A stretch of DNA of 64,000 nucleotides from Spirosoma aerolatum (lineage in GTDB: Bacteria; Bacteroidota; Bacteroidia; Cytophagales; Spirosomataceae). Under the pieces are notes generated by a model. That model saw nothing but the letters and a program-made list of their open reading frames with translations. It was not told the origin of the DNA and ran no database searches. Both the position numbers and the translations under genes were made by a program. Below, one piece after another: positions 9,022 through 17,499 of the stretch (position 1 is the stretch's first letter; every line of letters begins with the position of its first letter). The stretch is taken from contig NZ_CP020104.1 of the NCBI RefSeq assembly GCF_002056795.1, positions 6,457,501 through 6,521,500 of the forward strand, read 5' to 3'.

Positions 9022-9981
9022 CTACAGCCGAATCCCCGCCGGAATACCTTCTAAAAATTTATTCGTAAACAGAGCGTCAACATCCATCCGCTGAATGAGT
9101 TCGCCTTTAGCGTCGGTAAGCATACGGTTACGGATCATCCAGTTAACGAACGATAACCAGATAGTTCGGTGCATAAAACCCCAGTGCCCTTCGCCATCCA
9201 GGTAATAGCCCGAAACCATTTGCTGGCTTTGCTCTATAAAATTGCGATTTGTCAAAGTAGGATGATTCGCCGTTTTGATCAGGATACGAGCGGCCTCATC
9301 GGGGTTTTTCATGGCAAACCGGAAGCCAGCCGTTGTAGCTTCCAGAAATCGATGTAATGCGTCGGCATTCTGCTCGGCCCAGTCCTGATGAGCCGTTAAC
9401 ACAGGATTATAACCGTAAGGAATCTCGTACTCGTCGAACAGGAACTGATTCAGGTCAATACCATCAATATCCGCTTTCACACCCTCCCAGGTCAGCCAGC
9501 ACCAGGCCGCATCGACTTCGCGGGTTACCAGCGCCCGCCAGATATTCGCCCACGGTGATTTATGGGCCACGAATTGGCCCCGCCCATCGTCATTCTGAAT
9601 TAATTGGCGAATAATATCTTCCTCATACCGCGCTCCATACGACGCATAAACTTTGCCGTCCAGTTCACGCGGATGCTCGATACCACTTTCTTTCAGGGTC
9701 ATAATGGCACTCACATCGCGCGCCAGTATGGTGGCTACCGCAATCAGGGGAACACCATTGGTCTGGTAACTTATTACACTTTCGGAAGGCGTAATGGCCA
9801 GATGGGCGTCGTTTTGGGCAACTCGGCGGGAGGGCGCTATCTGATAATTTTCCTGATCGGGCGAGATAAACGTTACATCAAGCCCAGCCTGCTCGTAAGC
9901 TCCTTTCGCAAAGGCCACATAAAAGCCGGTGTGGTTGGTATTGGGCGTCCGATCGAGGGCTAAACGAATTTTCGTGTTCAT
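9022..9981 (-). CDS. THI5/NMT1-like (SsuA/ThiY-type) substrate-binding protein without signal peptide
   Basis: The N-terminal LALDRTPNTNHTGFYVAFAKG block is the hallmark of the ThiY/NMT1 family, which binds thiamine-pyrimidine precursors such as formylaminopyrimidine. The alternative family role, pyrimidine synthase (THI5), needs a CCCFC motif, and none is seen; the corresponding region reads AAWCWLTWEG. The ATG at 9981 gives MNTKIRLALD; an earlier ATG at 10014 only adds 11 residues. Neither start yields a signal peptide or lipobox, which is odd for a binding protein. No permease or ATPase gene is adjacent. It lies 110 bp or more downstream of the Nudix regulator on the same strand. Confidence 0.8.
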   Translation of the reverse strand: MNTKIRLALDRTPNTNHTGFYVAFAKGAYEQAGLDVTFISPDQENYQIAPSRRVAQNDAHLAITPSESVISYQTNGVPLIAVATILARDVSAIMTLKESGIEHPRELDGKVYASYGARYEEDIIRQLIQNDDGRGQFVAHKSPWANIWRALVTREVDAAWCWLTWEGVKADIDGIDLNQFLFDEYEIPYGYNPVLTAHQDWAEQNADALHRFLEATTAGFRFAMKNPDEAARILIKTANHPTLTNRNFIEQSQQMVSGYYLDGEGHWGFMHRTIWLSFVNWMIRNRMLTDAKGELIQRMDVDALFTNKFLEGIPAGIRL

Positions 9982-10124
9982 ACGGCGCGGTAGTGTTACG
10001 GCTATGTTAACCATGCAACTGGTGTAAGGTTTGCAAAAAACATCGGGCCGCCAGTTGCGAGGGCCAAAAGTACAACATTCAGACGAATTGAGAGGCTGTT
10101 TGTAACGATTAGCCCGCTTGCGAC

Positions 10125-10898
10125 CTATGTCGTGAACAACGACTCACTTTCCAGGGCTTTTTCGTATTTCACTTTATCGAACCGATACAGATAAGGAGCT
10201 TTATGCGCTCCGCCCGTTTTCCGTTCGTCCAGCCGCTCCAGAATATCGTAGCCAAGCATACGTTTCTGAAAATTCCGCCGATCCATCGATTCACCCAGAA
10301 TAGTTTCATAGAGCTGCTGCAAGTCGGGCATAGTAAACTTATCGGGCAACAGATTATAGCCGATGGGTTGATAGCTTAATTGTCGGCGGAGCGTTTTCAA
10401 CGCCAGGGTAATCATCTCGTTATGATCGAACAGGAGCGCCGGAACCTGCTGAACGTCCCACCATCGGCATTCGTCGGTAAATAAATCGGGGGTAGGAACC
10501 ACATTCGCAAATTCGACCAGCGCATAGTAGCCGACCGAAATATCCCGGCTGACAACCGCTTTCGCAACGTCTTCGGGCAGGCCTAGCTTTGCCAGTGTTT
10601 CACTCTGACTATAATGGCGGTATCGGTTTATGTCGCCAAAGGTGTAAAACTGCTGTAAAAAAATCTCATGGAGTCCGGTTCGTTCGCGCAAACTTCGGTG
10701 AGCTGCTGCATCCATGTTTTCATCCTTACGAATACGGCCTCCCGGCAAGCACCAGTCATCTGTATTTTTCCAGCGTAGCAACAGCACTTTAAGCTGTCCT
10801 AGATGAAAGCCAAAGATAACACAGTCGATAGATACCGATGGTAGATGATGGGTTTTGATATCGTCCAGTAGCCGCTGTAGCTCCTTTTTGTATTCCAT
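10125..10898 (-). CDS. Nudix-type transcriptional regulator (NrtR/AraR-like)
   Basis: The 257-residue protein has an N-terminal Nudix fold and a C-terminal winged-helix segment (from about residue 180, YNLLPDKFTM onward). The Nudix box is degenerate: G54-x5-E60-x7-R68 is kept, but the glutamate after R68 is Ser69 and the second of the paired glutamates is Arg73. Loss of metal ligands with an added winged helix is typical of the NrtR family, which senses ADP-ribose or sugars. A 9-bp-arm palindrome lies 23 bp upstream of the start. It likely controls itself and the divergent genes starting at 11075. Confidence 0.85.
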   Translation of the reverse strand: MEYKKELQRLLDDIKTHHLPSVSIDCVIFGFHLGQLKVLLLRWKNTDDWCLPGGRIRKDENMDAAAHRSLRERTGLHEIFLQQFYTFGDINRYRHYSQSETLAKLGLPEDVAKAVVSRDISVGYYALVEFANVVPTPDLFTDECRWWDVQQVPALLFDHNEMITLALKTLRRQLSYQPIGYNLLPDKFTMPDLQQLYETILGESMDRRNFQKRMLGYDILERLDERKTGGAHKAPYLYRFDKVKYEKALESESLFTT

Positions 10899-10920
10899 AA
10901 AGAAAATCTACAAGTAAATA

Positions 10921-10943
10921 TAATGTGTACTTGATACACATTA
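10921..10943. promoter_or_regulatory. Palindromic operator candidate for the Nudix regulator
   Basis: TAATGTGTA and TACACATTA form perfect 9-bp arms around a 5-bp centre (CTTGA). The site lies in the divergent spacer between the regulator start (10898) and the TIM-barrel gene (11075). Length, symmetry and position fit a dimeric winged-helix repressor. Confidence 0.65.
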
Positions 10944-11074
10944 AGCAAAAATACGTATCATTGTGTTCAAATGACGCTTCCGCTATGATACGACTTTTCT
11001 TCGTTTGTTAGCGTATCGGTTGGTAGCACTTTTCGCATGCTGTTCTGTCGTCAACTGATCTGATCGTATCCCTC

Positions 11075-12100
11075 ATGTCTCAAACTCGTCGTCAATTTTT
11101 AAGTCAACTTGGCATGGCAGCCGCCGGAGCCAGTCTTTCATCGGCTTTACCAACCGAAACGTTTGCCAATATGGCCTTTAAAAAGTTCTCCTTCGAGATG
11201 TCGCTGGCCGAGTTCTCCTTCTTTCCCGAAATCATGTCGGGCAAAATGACCAATCTCGATTTTCCGGCCCGAGCAAAAAAAGACTTTGGTATTAACGTAC
11301 TGGAATATGTGTCGATGTTTTTTAACAACAAACATACCGATCAGGCTTATTTGAAAGACCTCAAGCAACGTTGCGATGACCTCGGCATGAAAAATAATCT
11401 GATTATGGTAGACGGGGCGAACATTGCCGATCTGGATGCGGCCAAGCGGCAAAAAGCTGTTGAAGATCACTATACCTGGGTCGATGCGGCTAAGTTCCTG
11501 GGATGCACAGCGATTCGGGTCAACCTGGGCGATTCGTCGAAAGCCATTACGGGTGTACCCGACGATCCAGCCGAAGAAGCGGCCAAATCGGCTGCCGACG
11601 GGTATCACAAACTACTCGAATATGCTGCCAAACAAAACATGAACGTTATTGTCGAAAATCACTTCGGCAACTCTACCGATATCGACTGGCTGGTAGGTGT
11701 TCTGAAAGCAGTGAATATGCCCAACGCCGGTTTGCTACCGGATTTTGGTAACTTCTGCCGCCAACGCAGTAAACCTGAAACCAACGATATTAAGGGCATT
11801 ATGGCCACCAAATGCCTCCAGGAATATGATCGATACGAGGGCGTAAAGAAAATGATGCCCTACGCCAAAGGCATCAGCGCCAAAACGCATAAGTTCGACG
11901 CTAGTGGCAACGAAACCGAAACCGATTTCCGGCGTATGTTCAAAATTATCAAAGATGCCGGGTTCAAAGGCTATGTAGGCATTGAATACGAAGGTGGGCT
12001 GATGAATATGTACAACCCAACGGCGGGTTATCTGCCAGTCGCCGATGGTATCAAAGCCACCAAAACACTGCTCGAACGCGTTCGAACCGAACTGGCGTAA
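11075..12100 (+). CDS. Tat-exported sugar phosphate isomerase/epimerase-like TIM barrel
   Basis: The 341-residue protein begins with a twin-arginine signal (R5-R6-QFL followed by a hydrophobic alanine-rich segment), so it should be exported folded. The body matches the xylose-isomerase-like TIM barrel (AP endonuclease 2 fold), with acidic metal ligands in IVENHFG and VGIEYEGG. Such exported proteins occur in Bacteroidota carbohydrate loci, and the substrate cannot be told. It faces the Nudix regulator across the palindromic operator and is followed on the same strand by the ADP-ribosylglycohydrolase-fold gene. Confidence 0.85.
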   Translation: MSQTRRQFLSQLGMAAAGASLSSALPTETFANMAFKKFSFEMSLAEFSFFPEIMSGKMTNLDFPARAKKDFGINVLEYVSMFFNNKHTDQAYLKDLKQRCDDLGMKNNLIMVDGANIADLDAAKRQKAVEDHYTWVDAAKFLGCTAIRVNLGDSSKAITGVPDDPAEEAAKSAADGYHKLLEYAAKQNMNVIVENHFGNSTDIDWLVGVLKAVNMPNAGLLPDFGNFCRQRSKPETNDIKGIMATKCLQEYDRYEGVKKMMPYAKGISAKTHKFDASGNETETDFRRMFKIIKDAGFKGYVGIEYEGGLMNMYNPTAGYLPVADGIKATKTLLERVRTELA

Positions 12101-12110
12101 GCAACGACCA

Positions 12111-12208
12111 CCGGATAATGCATTATCCGGCAGGGGTAATGGGTAATAGATGCTGAATAATGGCTTTCCAATCTAAGCCTAGTTCAGTAGCTATTACCCA
12201 TTATTCAT
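12111..12208. repeat. 20-bp palindrome plus heptamer-type inverted repeat (family E)
   Basis: Positions 12111-12130 form a perfect 20-bp palindrome (CCGGATAATG and its complement). It is followed by an inverted repeat whose 13-bp arms at 12137-12149 and 12191-12203 (TAATGGGTAATAG and complement) match exactly. The TAATGGG unit recurs near 20576, 54203 and 57207. It sits between the TIM-barrel stop codon and the next start. Confidence 0.75.
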
Positions 12209-12227
12209 ACGTATTGCTGAGCCTTTT

Positions 12228-13775
12228 ATGAAAACTGTTCTATTATCCCTTCTGGCCTTCCTGCCGACCTTTACCCCATCAACTCCTCTACCCAAAGCTG
12301 GAAAGGCAGCGACGGTAACCCTGACGAAAACCGCTCTTCAGAACAAGATAAAAGGCGGTTGGGCCGGACAGGTCATCGGTTGCACGTTTGGTGGCCCTAC
12401 CGAATTCCGGTTTACAGGTACCATGATCAACGACTATCAGCCTATTCCCTGGTATGATGGGTACATCAAAAAAACCATGATCGAAAATCCTGGCCTGTAC
12501 GACGACCTCTACATGGATTTGACCTTTGTCGATGTTTTCGAGAAAAAAGGAATCGAGGCCCCCGTTGCCGAACACGCCAACGCCTATGCCCATGCCGATT
12601 ATATGCTCTGGCACGCTAACCAGGCGGGTCGATACAATATCCTGAACGGCATGAAAGCCCCTGAGTCGGGGCATTGGCTGAACAATCCGCATGCCGATGA
12701 CATTGATTTTCAGATTGAAGCGGATTTTTCGGGGCTGATGGCTCCGGGAATGCCAAACACAGCCGTTCAGATCGGCGATCCGATTGGCCATATTATGAAC
12801 TACGGCGATGGCTGGTATGGTGGTGCTTACGTGGGGGCTATGTATGCGCTGGCGTTTGTATCCAGTGATGTAAACTATGTGGTCAACGAGGCTCTGAAAG
12901 TGATTCCGGTCCAAAGTACATTCCATCAGTGCATTTCCGATGTAATCAAATGGCATCAGCAGTTCCCCAACGACTGGAAACGGAACTGGTTCGAAATTCA
13001 GCGGAAATGGTCCGACGAGGTAGGTTGCCCGGATGGCGTGTTCCGTTCGTTCGACATCGATGCAAAAATCAACTCTGCCTACATTGTACTGGGATTACTC
13101 TATGGCAAAGGCGATTTCACCAAAACGATGCAAATCAGCACGCGGGCAGGGCAGGACTCCGACTGCAACCCAGCCTCGGCGGGTGGTATTCTGGGTACCA
13201 TACTCGGTTATGATAAGATTCCAGCCTACTGGAAACAAGGATTGAAAGAAGCCGAAGATATTGACTTCAAATACACAACCATGTCGCTGAACGATGTGTA
13301 TGCCATGAGCCTGAAACATGCCTTGCAGGTTATCGGGCGAAACGGCGGCAACGTAGCTGGTGATCAGATTACCATTGTCACCCAAACTCCTAAAGCGGTT
13401 CGGCTGGAGCAATCGTTTCCAGGCCATTATCCAGTGCTGGCAAAAGGCATCAACAAAGAGATCAGTAATGAATACAGCTTCGATTTTGATGGAATTGGCT
13501 TTGTCCTTAAAGGGGAGGCTAAACCCAAAGCTAAAAGCTCTTGGGAGTCCACCAGTCCGTTTGTGTTCGACACCGAGCTGTACATCGACGGTCAGAAAGT
13601 AGAAACGGCGAAACTACCTACCGATTTTACCCATCGCCGACATGAATTGTTCTGGAAGTACCAATTGCCCAAAGGAAAACATACCGTGCGGATTACAGTC
13701 CTAAATCCAGATAAAGATCACCTCATCCATATGGGCGACCTACTCGTTTATAGCGACAAATTGACTACTAAATAA
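12228..13775 (+). CDS. Secreted ADP-ribosylglycohydrolase-family protein
   Basis: This 515-residue protein has a signal peptide and the ADP-ribosylglycohydrolase fold: KGGWAGQVIGCTFGGP near residues 42-57, the acidic D92-D93-x3-D97 cluster and the late metal motif GQDSDCNPASAGG. About 120 residues after the domain form a beta-rich tail, probably a carbohydrate-binding-like module. ARH-fold enzymes normally remove ADP-ribose from proteins or small molecules in the cytoplasm, so an exported version near sugar genes more likely cleaves another glycosidic bond (inference). It is probably co-transcribed with the genes at 11075 and 13883. Confidence 0.85.
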   Translation: MKTVLLSLLAFLPTFTPSTPLPKAGKAATVTLTKTALQNKIKGGWAGQVIGCTFGGPTEFRFTGTMINDYQPIPWYDGYIKKTMIENPGLYDDLYMDLTFVDVFEKKGIEAPVAEHANAYAHADYMLWHANQAGRYNILNGMKAPESGHWLNNPHADDIDFQIEADFSGLMAPGMPNTAVQIGDPIGHIMNYGDGWYGGAYVGAMYALAFVSSDVNYVVNEALKVIPVQSTFHQCISDVIKWHQQFPNDWKRNWFEIQRKWSDEVGCPDGVFRSFDIDAKINSAYIVLGLLYGKGDFTKTMQISTRAGQDSDCNPASAGGILGTILGYDKIPAYWKQGLKEAEDIDFKYTTMSLNDVYAMSLKHALQVIGRNGGNVAGDQITIVTQTPKAVRLEQSFPGHYPVLAKGINKEISNEYSFDFDGIGFVLKGEAKPKAKSSWESTSPFVFDTELYIDGQKVETAKLPTDFTHRRHELFWKYQLPKGKHTVRITVLNPDKDHLIHMGDLLVYSDKLTTK

Positions 13776-13776
13776 T

Positions 13777-13863
13777 GGTTTACAGTGTTCAGTTTATAGT
13801 AAGCTGACGCGTTTACGAATCATATCATGCGCCAGTCTACCGTAAACTGAAAAACCGTAAACC
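13777..13863. repeat. GTTTAC/GTAAAC inverted repeat (family B, copy 1)
   Basis: The left arm (GGTTTACAGTGTTCAGTTTA) and right arm (TAAACTGAAAAACCGTAAACC, here cited as two near-complementary arms) enclose a core of the AAGCTGACGC / GCGCCAGTCT type. The same layout recurs at 21185, 51127 and 58873. It fills most of the spacer before the gene at 13883. Confidence 0.7.
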
Positions 13864-13882
13864 TATTTTTTACCCTATCCGT

Positions 13883-15088
13883 ATGCCTGCATTCCGGCTT
13901 TGTCTGCTCCTGTTATTGATTATTCCGGCATTTGCTCAGAAGCCCATTCCGCCTGGTTTACACCCCGATCCGGCTGGAGCTTTACAGATGTACCGGGAGA
14001 ACTTGACACGGCTTCGGAAAGCGTATACCAACTACCATAAACTCCCTGATCTGAAGTTTTTTTTGTTTGGGATGGGCGATCGGCTAAAGCTCATTTATCG
14101 TAACGGGCGATTATTGAACGCGCTAACGGGCAACATAGAAGAGCAATGGCGGGTGAAGGAGGAGGTTATTGTTCCGTCCGAATATCTGGTTCAGCTATCC
14201 TTAACAGACGGACAGATTATTCAGATTCGGGAAGACGAAACGGGGGTTTGGATTCTTCAGTCAGGAAAACGGCCACGCCTGATTCCCGGTACGCGAAGCC
14301 CCATAAATTTACCCCTTTTTGCCTCGCATCCATATGGACCCGTCTTACGCGTACTGCATCAGGAAGTGCTGATCAATGTAGTTAATGGGCGACCCGTACC
14401 GAATTTTCTAGTCTATATCAAACCCTGGTATCGGGATGCTGCGATGATGGCAATGGTACTGAAAGCAACCGACAATCTACCCCTGATTCGCGACTGGATC
14501 ATGGCCATTCGCGACCCATTTGATCAAAACAATCAGCGGGAAGTTGATAATCTGGGCGAGGTGCTGTTCTTGGTATCGTTAGTAGCTGACAAGAGCCATC
14601 CAGTAGTGCCGGTCGTGCTGGATTCAGCCAGGCGTTTTCAGAAAGGGGACGGCATCCTGGGCAAAACTGACAACGTCGAACATCCTGTTTATCAGACCAA
14701 ATGGCTCAAATACGGCCTAAAATCGCTTGCTCTTCCTGATCCGTATAGCATTCCCCAGCAGTACGATAGCTATTCCTCTGTTTTCTGGCTCGACTATAAG
14801 CAGGAGTACGTACCAGCCAGATCTGCCGACGAAAAACAGCCCGATGATAATTTCGCCAATAATCCATTTTTTGGCTGGGCCGAGGACCATTTTTATGGAC
14901 AGACCTCCAATTCGGCAAAACGTGGGATGGTAGGCACAATTGATTACCCGCTCAGTTGGCAACAACGGGACATTGATGCGCATTACCCCGGTGAAACCGT
15001 ACTCGACCGCGAACTGGTCAAGCAGAAACTGGCGTTTCCACACGCCTGGCATGCAGCCGAAATGTTTCTACTGCTGAAAGAGTTTTAG
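13883..15088 (+). CDS. Secreted hypothetical protein
   Basis: The 401-residue product has a clear signal peptide (LLLLLIIPAFAQ). Its body contains KPWYRDAAMMAMVLKAT and other helical segments that recall six-hairpin (alpha/alpha)6 glycosidases, but no catalytic residues could be assigned. It follows the ADP-ribosylglycohydrolase-fold gene on the same strand, so a shared role in processing an extracellular glycoside is possible. A hairpin terminator follows its stop codon. The family was not recognised. Confidence 0.7.
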   Translation: MPAFRLCLLLLLIIPAFAQKPIPPGLHPDPAGALQMYRENLTRLRKAYTNYHKLPDLKFFLFGMGDRLKLIYRNGRLLNALTGNIEEQWRVKEEVIVPSEYLVQLSLTDGQIIQIREDETGVWILQSGKRPRLIPGTRSPINLPLFASHPYGPVLRVLHQEVLINVVNGRPVPNFLVYIKPWYRDAAMMAMVLKATDNLPLIRDWIMAIRDPFDQNNQREVDNLGEVLFLVSLVADKSHPVVPVVLDSARRFQKGDGILGKTDNVEHPVYQTKWLKYGLKSLALPDPYSIPQQYDSYSSVFWLDYKQEYVPARSADEKQPDDNFANNPFFGWAEDHFYGQTSNSAKRGMVGTIDYPLSWQQRDIDAHYPGETVLDRELVKQKLAFPHAWHAAEMFLLLKEF

Positions 15089-15113
15089 TACCGCGGACAT
15101 TGCCCGCGGTACT
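15087..15113. terminator. Bidirectional hairpin terminator
   Basis: AGTACCGCGG and CCGCGGTACT are perfect 10-bp arms overlapping the stop codon at 15088. A T-rich run follows on the plus side. It separates the convergent genes ending at 15088 and 15119. Confidence 0.75.
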
Positions 15114-15118
15114 ACTTT

Positions 15119-15751
15119 TTATCGGCCACCAAAACGCAAACCTGCCTTGATGGTATAATAGGAATTACTACCTGTGAGTGTAAGGCCTGTTGAGGTGTTT
15201 CGAACACTGGTATCTCCAATAAAATCATAGGCCCCTTCCAGATGGGCAATACCAAACTTAACCCCTAAACGGGCAATACCTCCCAGATTGATGGTGGTAG
15301 GCAGTGGATACGTAGCGATGGTAGTACCTATGGTATACGTAGGATTGCTGGATTGAACATAATACAGACCAATACCCGTACCAATATACGGTTTAAGCGA
15401 ACCCGATACATTGAATGTGTAGTTGGCCGTGGCAACAAGCGACAAGGTAAATTTGGCCAGCGCTGACTTATAATAGGTTTTATCAATGTACTCAGGACGT
15501 TGAATAAATGCCTGCTCGATTCGGGCGCCTAAATCCACGTTTTTGGCAATTTCATACTGTGGCTCAAGACTGTACACAAACCCGGCTTTACCAAGTGACT
15601 TATTCCCCGACAAATCCACGGGCGACGCGTAGCCTACTGAAGCAAGTACTTTAAACGGTCGGGCAGGTTTGGATGGCAACAATGCTGTTGCTGTTTGGGC
15701 ATGAGCAGTATAAGCAATCTGAAGAAGAACAAGTATGAAAAGCTTACGCAT
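15119..15751 (-). CDS. Porin-family outer-membrane beta-barrel
   Basis: The 210-residue protein has a signal peptide (cleavage near AHAQ). Short amphipathic strands follow, with an OmpW/OprF-like layout: YIGTGIGLYYV in the middle and an ending with the aromatic-x strand IKAGLRFGGR. It is expected to form a small 8-stranded barrel in the outer membrane. It stands alone on the minus strand, convergent with the gene at 13883. The ligand is unknown. Confidence 0.75.
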   Translation of the reverse strand: MRKLFILVLLQIAYTAHAQTATALLPSKPARPFKVLASVGYASPVDLSGNKSLGKAGFVYSLEPQYEIAKNVDLGARIEQAFIQRPEYIDKTYYKSALAKFTLSLVATANYTFNVSGSLKPYIGTGIGLYYVQSSNPTYTIGTTIATYPLPTTINLGGIARLGVKFGIAHLEGAYDFIGDTSVRNTSTGLTLTGSNSYYTIKAGLRFGGR

Positions 15752-15913
15752 AATAAATTGATTTAATAAAAGTCGAACGTGTCACAACGTTTGCCAATCA
15801 GCCTTTCAGTCATCGATTCTTGCTTTAGGCTGGCATTCGTTGCAAATCTATACAACCAAATTCGCCTTTGCGTTGCAACCCGACATTAAAAAATGCTAAT
15901 CTGAGCGTTTCAG

Positions 15914-17380
15914 CTATTTATCCCAAAAAATGATACCCGTCCGCGTGATCCAGGCATGGGTTGTCGATTCATACCGATCGATCTGGTCACCGCCCCCATC
16001 GAGTCGTGGGTCATGTTCATCTTTCATCCAACGCTCCAGGCGCCCTTGTAAATCTTTCTTTACGCTGGCAAGCTGAGCATCATTGGCCCGGTTATTCAGA
16101 TTATAGGGGTCGTCTTTGAGTACGTATAACTCTTCGGCAGGTCGTTTGGCAAAACCTAACGCAAACAGCGATTTTACGGCTGCATCGTTCCGGTAATCCA
16201 TCATGTACACTTTGGTAGGCCCACCATCCACATCGCCAAATACGGAGGGCGTATTTGGAATGCTTTCGTCGCCGGCTGGCATACGGTTAGGCCGAAAATT
16301 TCGGATATACAGGTAATCGGCGGTTCGAATGGCCCGCATGGGATAACCCGCACCAGCGTCCATTTCGGCCCGACACAGGCAGTGCCGTTCACGCTCCAGA
16401 AATACTTCCGATCGGTGAGTCGTAGTTTGTCCGGTCAGCACCGGAACGAGGCTTTTCCCGTCAACTTTAGGCCGTTCCTTCACGCCAACCCAATCCAGAA
16501 AAGTAGGCATCAGGTCGATCAGATTGACAAAGGAATCGTTTCGTTTGGGTTGTGTTTCATTGTCCGAAAACCGGCTGATCAGTAGCGGCACACGGGTACC
16601 ATAGTCATACAGATTCGCCTTGGCGTGCGGGAAAGGCATCCCATTGTCCGACGCCACCACAATAATGGTATTAGCCAGTTCACCCGATGCTTCCAGTTTC
16701 TTGAGCAAATCACCAATTTCCTGATCGAGCCGCTCCACTTCCGACAGATAATCGGCCACGTCACCTCTGACCTCCGGCACGTCGGGCAGAAACTTCGGTA
16801 AATGAATTTTCAGCGGGTCAATACCGGCTTTTTTCCCATTTCCCAAATCGAACGGACGATGAGGATCGTTCGTGCCGAACCAGAAAAAGAACGGCTGATC
16901 CTTCGGCAACTGATCGAGAAACGGGCCAAAGCCTAGCTTAGCCGAATCACCCGCTGGATTCTGCTTGTAGCCCATCTTCAGAAAATCGCCGGGTGCCCAT
17001 CCTTTCCGATCAAAGGCCACCGCATAGCCCTCTTTTTTCAGGAGTTGCACATAGGTGGGAACACTGTAGTCGAGCCGCCCACAAAGATTGACCCCTTCTC
17101 CCAGATTGTGTGGGTAACGACCTGTCAGCATGGCCGCCCGCGATGGCGTACAGGAAGGTGAGGCACAGTACGCATTGGTGAAGACCGTTCCATGCTGCGC
17201 CAGTTTGTCGAGATTTGGCGTTTTGATCGTATGATCGCCATACATACCGGCATAAGGGTAACTCCAGTCATCGGCCAGAATGAACAGGATATTCGGGCGA
17301 GCGGGCTTATCTTCTTTGCAAGCCGATACACTTAGAACAATGAGTGCTAACCAACCGATCAGGTAGTGGCCTGTTTTCAT
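15914..17380 (-). CDS. Sulfatase (lipoprotein)
   Basis: Type I sulfatases hydrolyse sulfate esters using a formylglycine made from the Cys of CxPSR. Here the motif is C77-TPSR, with the metal-binding DD pair at 37-38 and the later ASDNGMPFPHAK block. The ATG at 17380 gives a lipoprotein signal ending SVSAC (Cys21); the frame is open 15 codons further but that adds no signal. Its neighbour upstream is a PQQ/cytochrome dehydrogenase on the same strand, with an inverted repeat between them. The cognate formylglycine-generating enzyme is not in the window. The substrate is probably a sulfated polysaccharide or sugar. Confidence 0.92.
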   Translation of the reverse strand: MKTGHYLIGWLALIVLSVSACKEDKPARPNILFILADDWSYPYAGMYGDHTIKTPNLDKLAQHGTVFTNAYCASPSCTPSRAAMLTGRYPHNLGEGVNLCGRLDYSVPTYVQLLKKEGYAVAFDRKGWAPGDFLKMGYKQNPAGDSAKLGFGPFLDQLPKDQPFFFWFGTNDPHRPFDLGNGKKAGIDPLKIHLPKFLPDVPEVRGDVADYLSEVERLDQEIGDLLKKLEASGELANTIIVVASDNGMPFPHAKANLYDYGTRVPLLISRFSDNETQPKRNDSFVNLIDLMPTFLDWVGVKERPKVDGKSLVPVLTGQTTTHRSEVFLERERHCLCRAEMDAGAGYPMRAIRTADYLYIRNFRPNRMPAGDESIPNTPSVFGDVDGGPTKVYMMDYRNDAAVKSLFALGFAKRPAEELYVLKDDPYNLNNRANDAQLASVKKDLQGRLERWMKDEHDPRLDGGGDQIDRYESTTHAWITRTGIIFWDK

Positions 17381-17426
17381 AGAGAAATAGTAATTTCCCG
17401 AAAAATAATCGAAAACACGCTCCACT

Positions 17427-17492
17427 GAACACAGATTCGTATGATTCGTATGATCGATTAAGATCTGGGAGCAATCATACTGATCTGGGTTC
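17427..17492. repeat. Inverted repeat of the GATTCGTATGAT type
   Basis: Positions 17427-17446 and 17473-17492 pair in 17 of 20 positions. Within the left arm the unit ATTCGTATG is directly repeated. The element fills the spacer between the dehydrogenase stop (17500) and the sulfatase start (17380). Confidence 0.6.
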
Positions 17493-17499
17493 TATTCGA

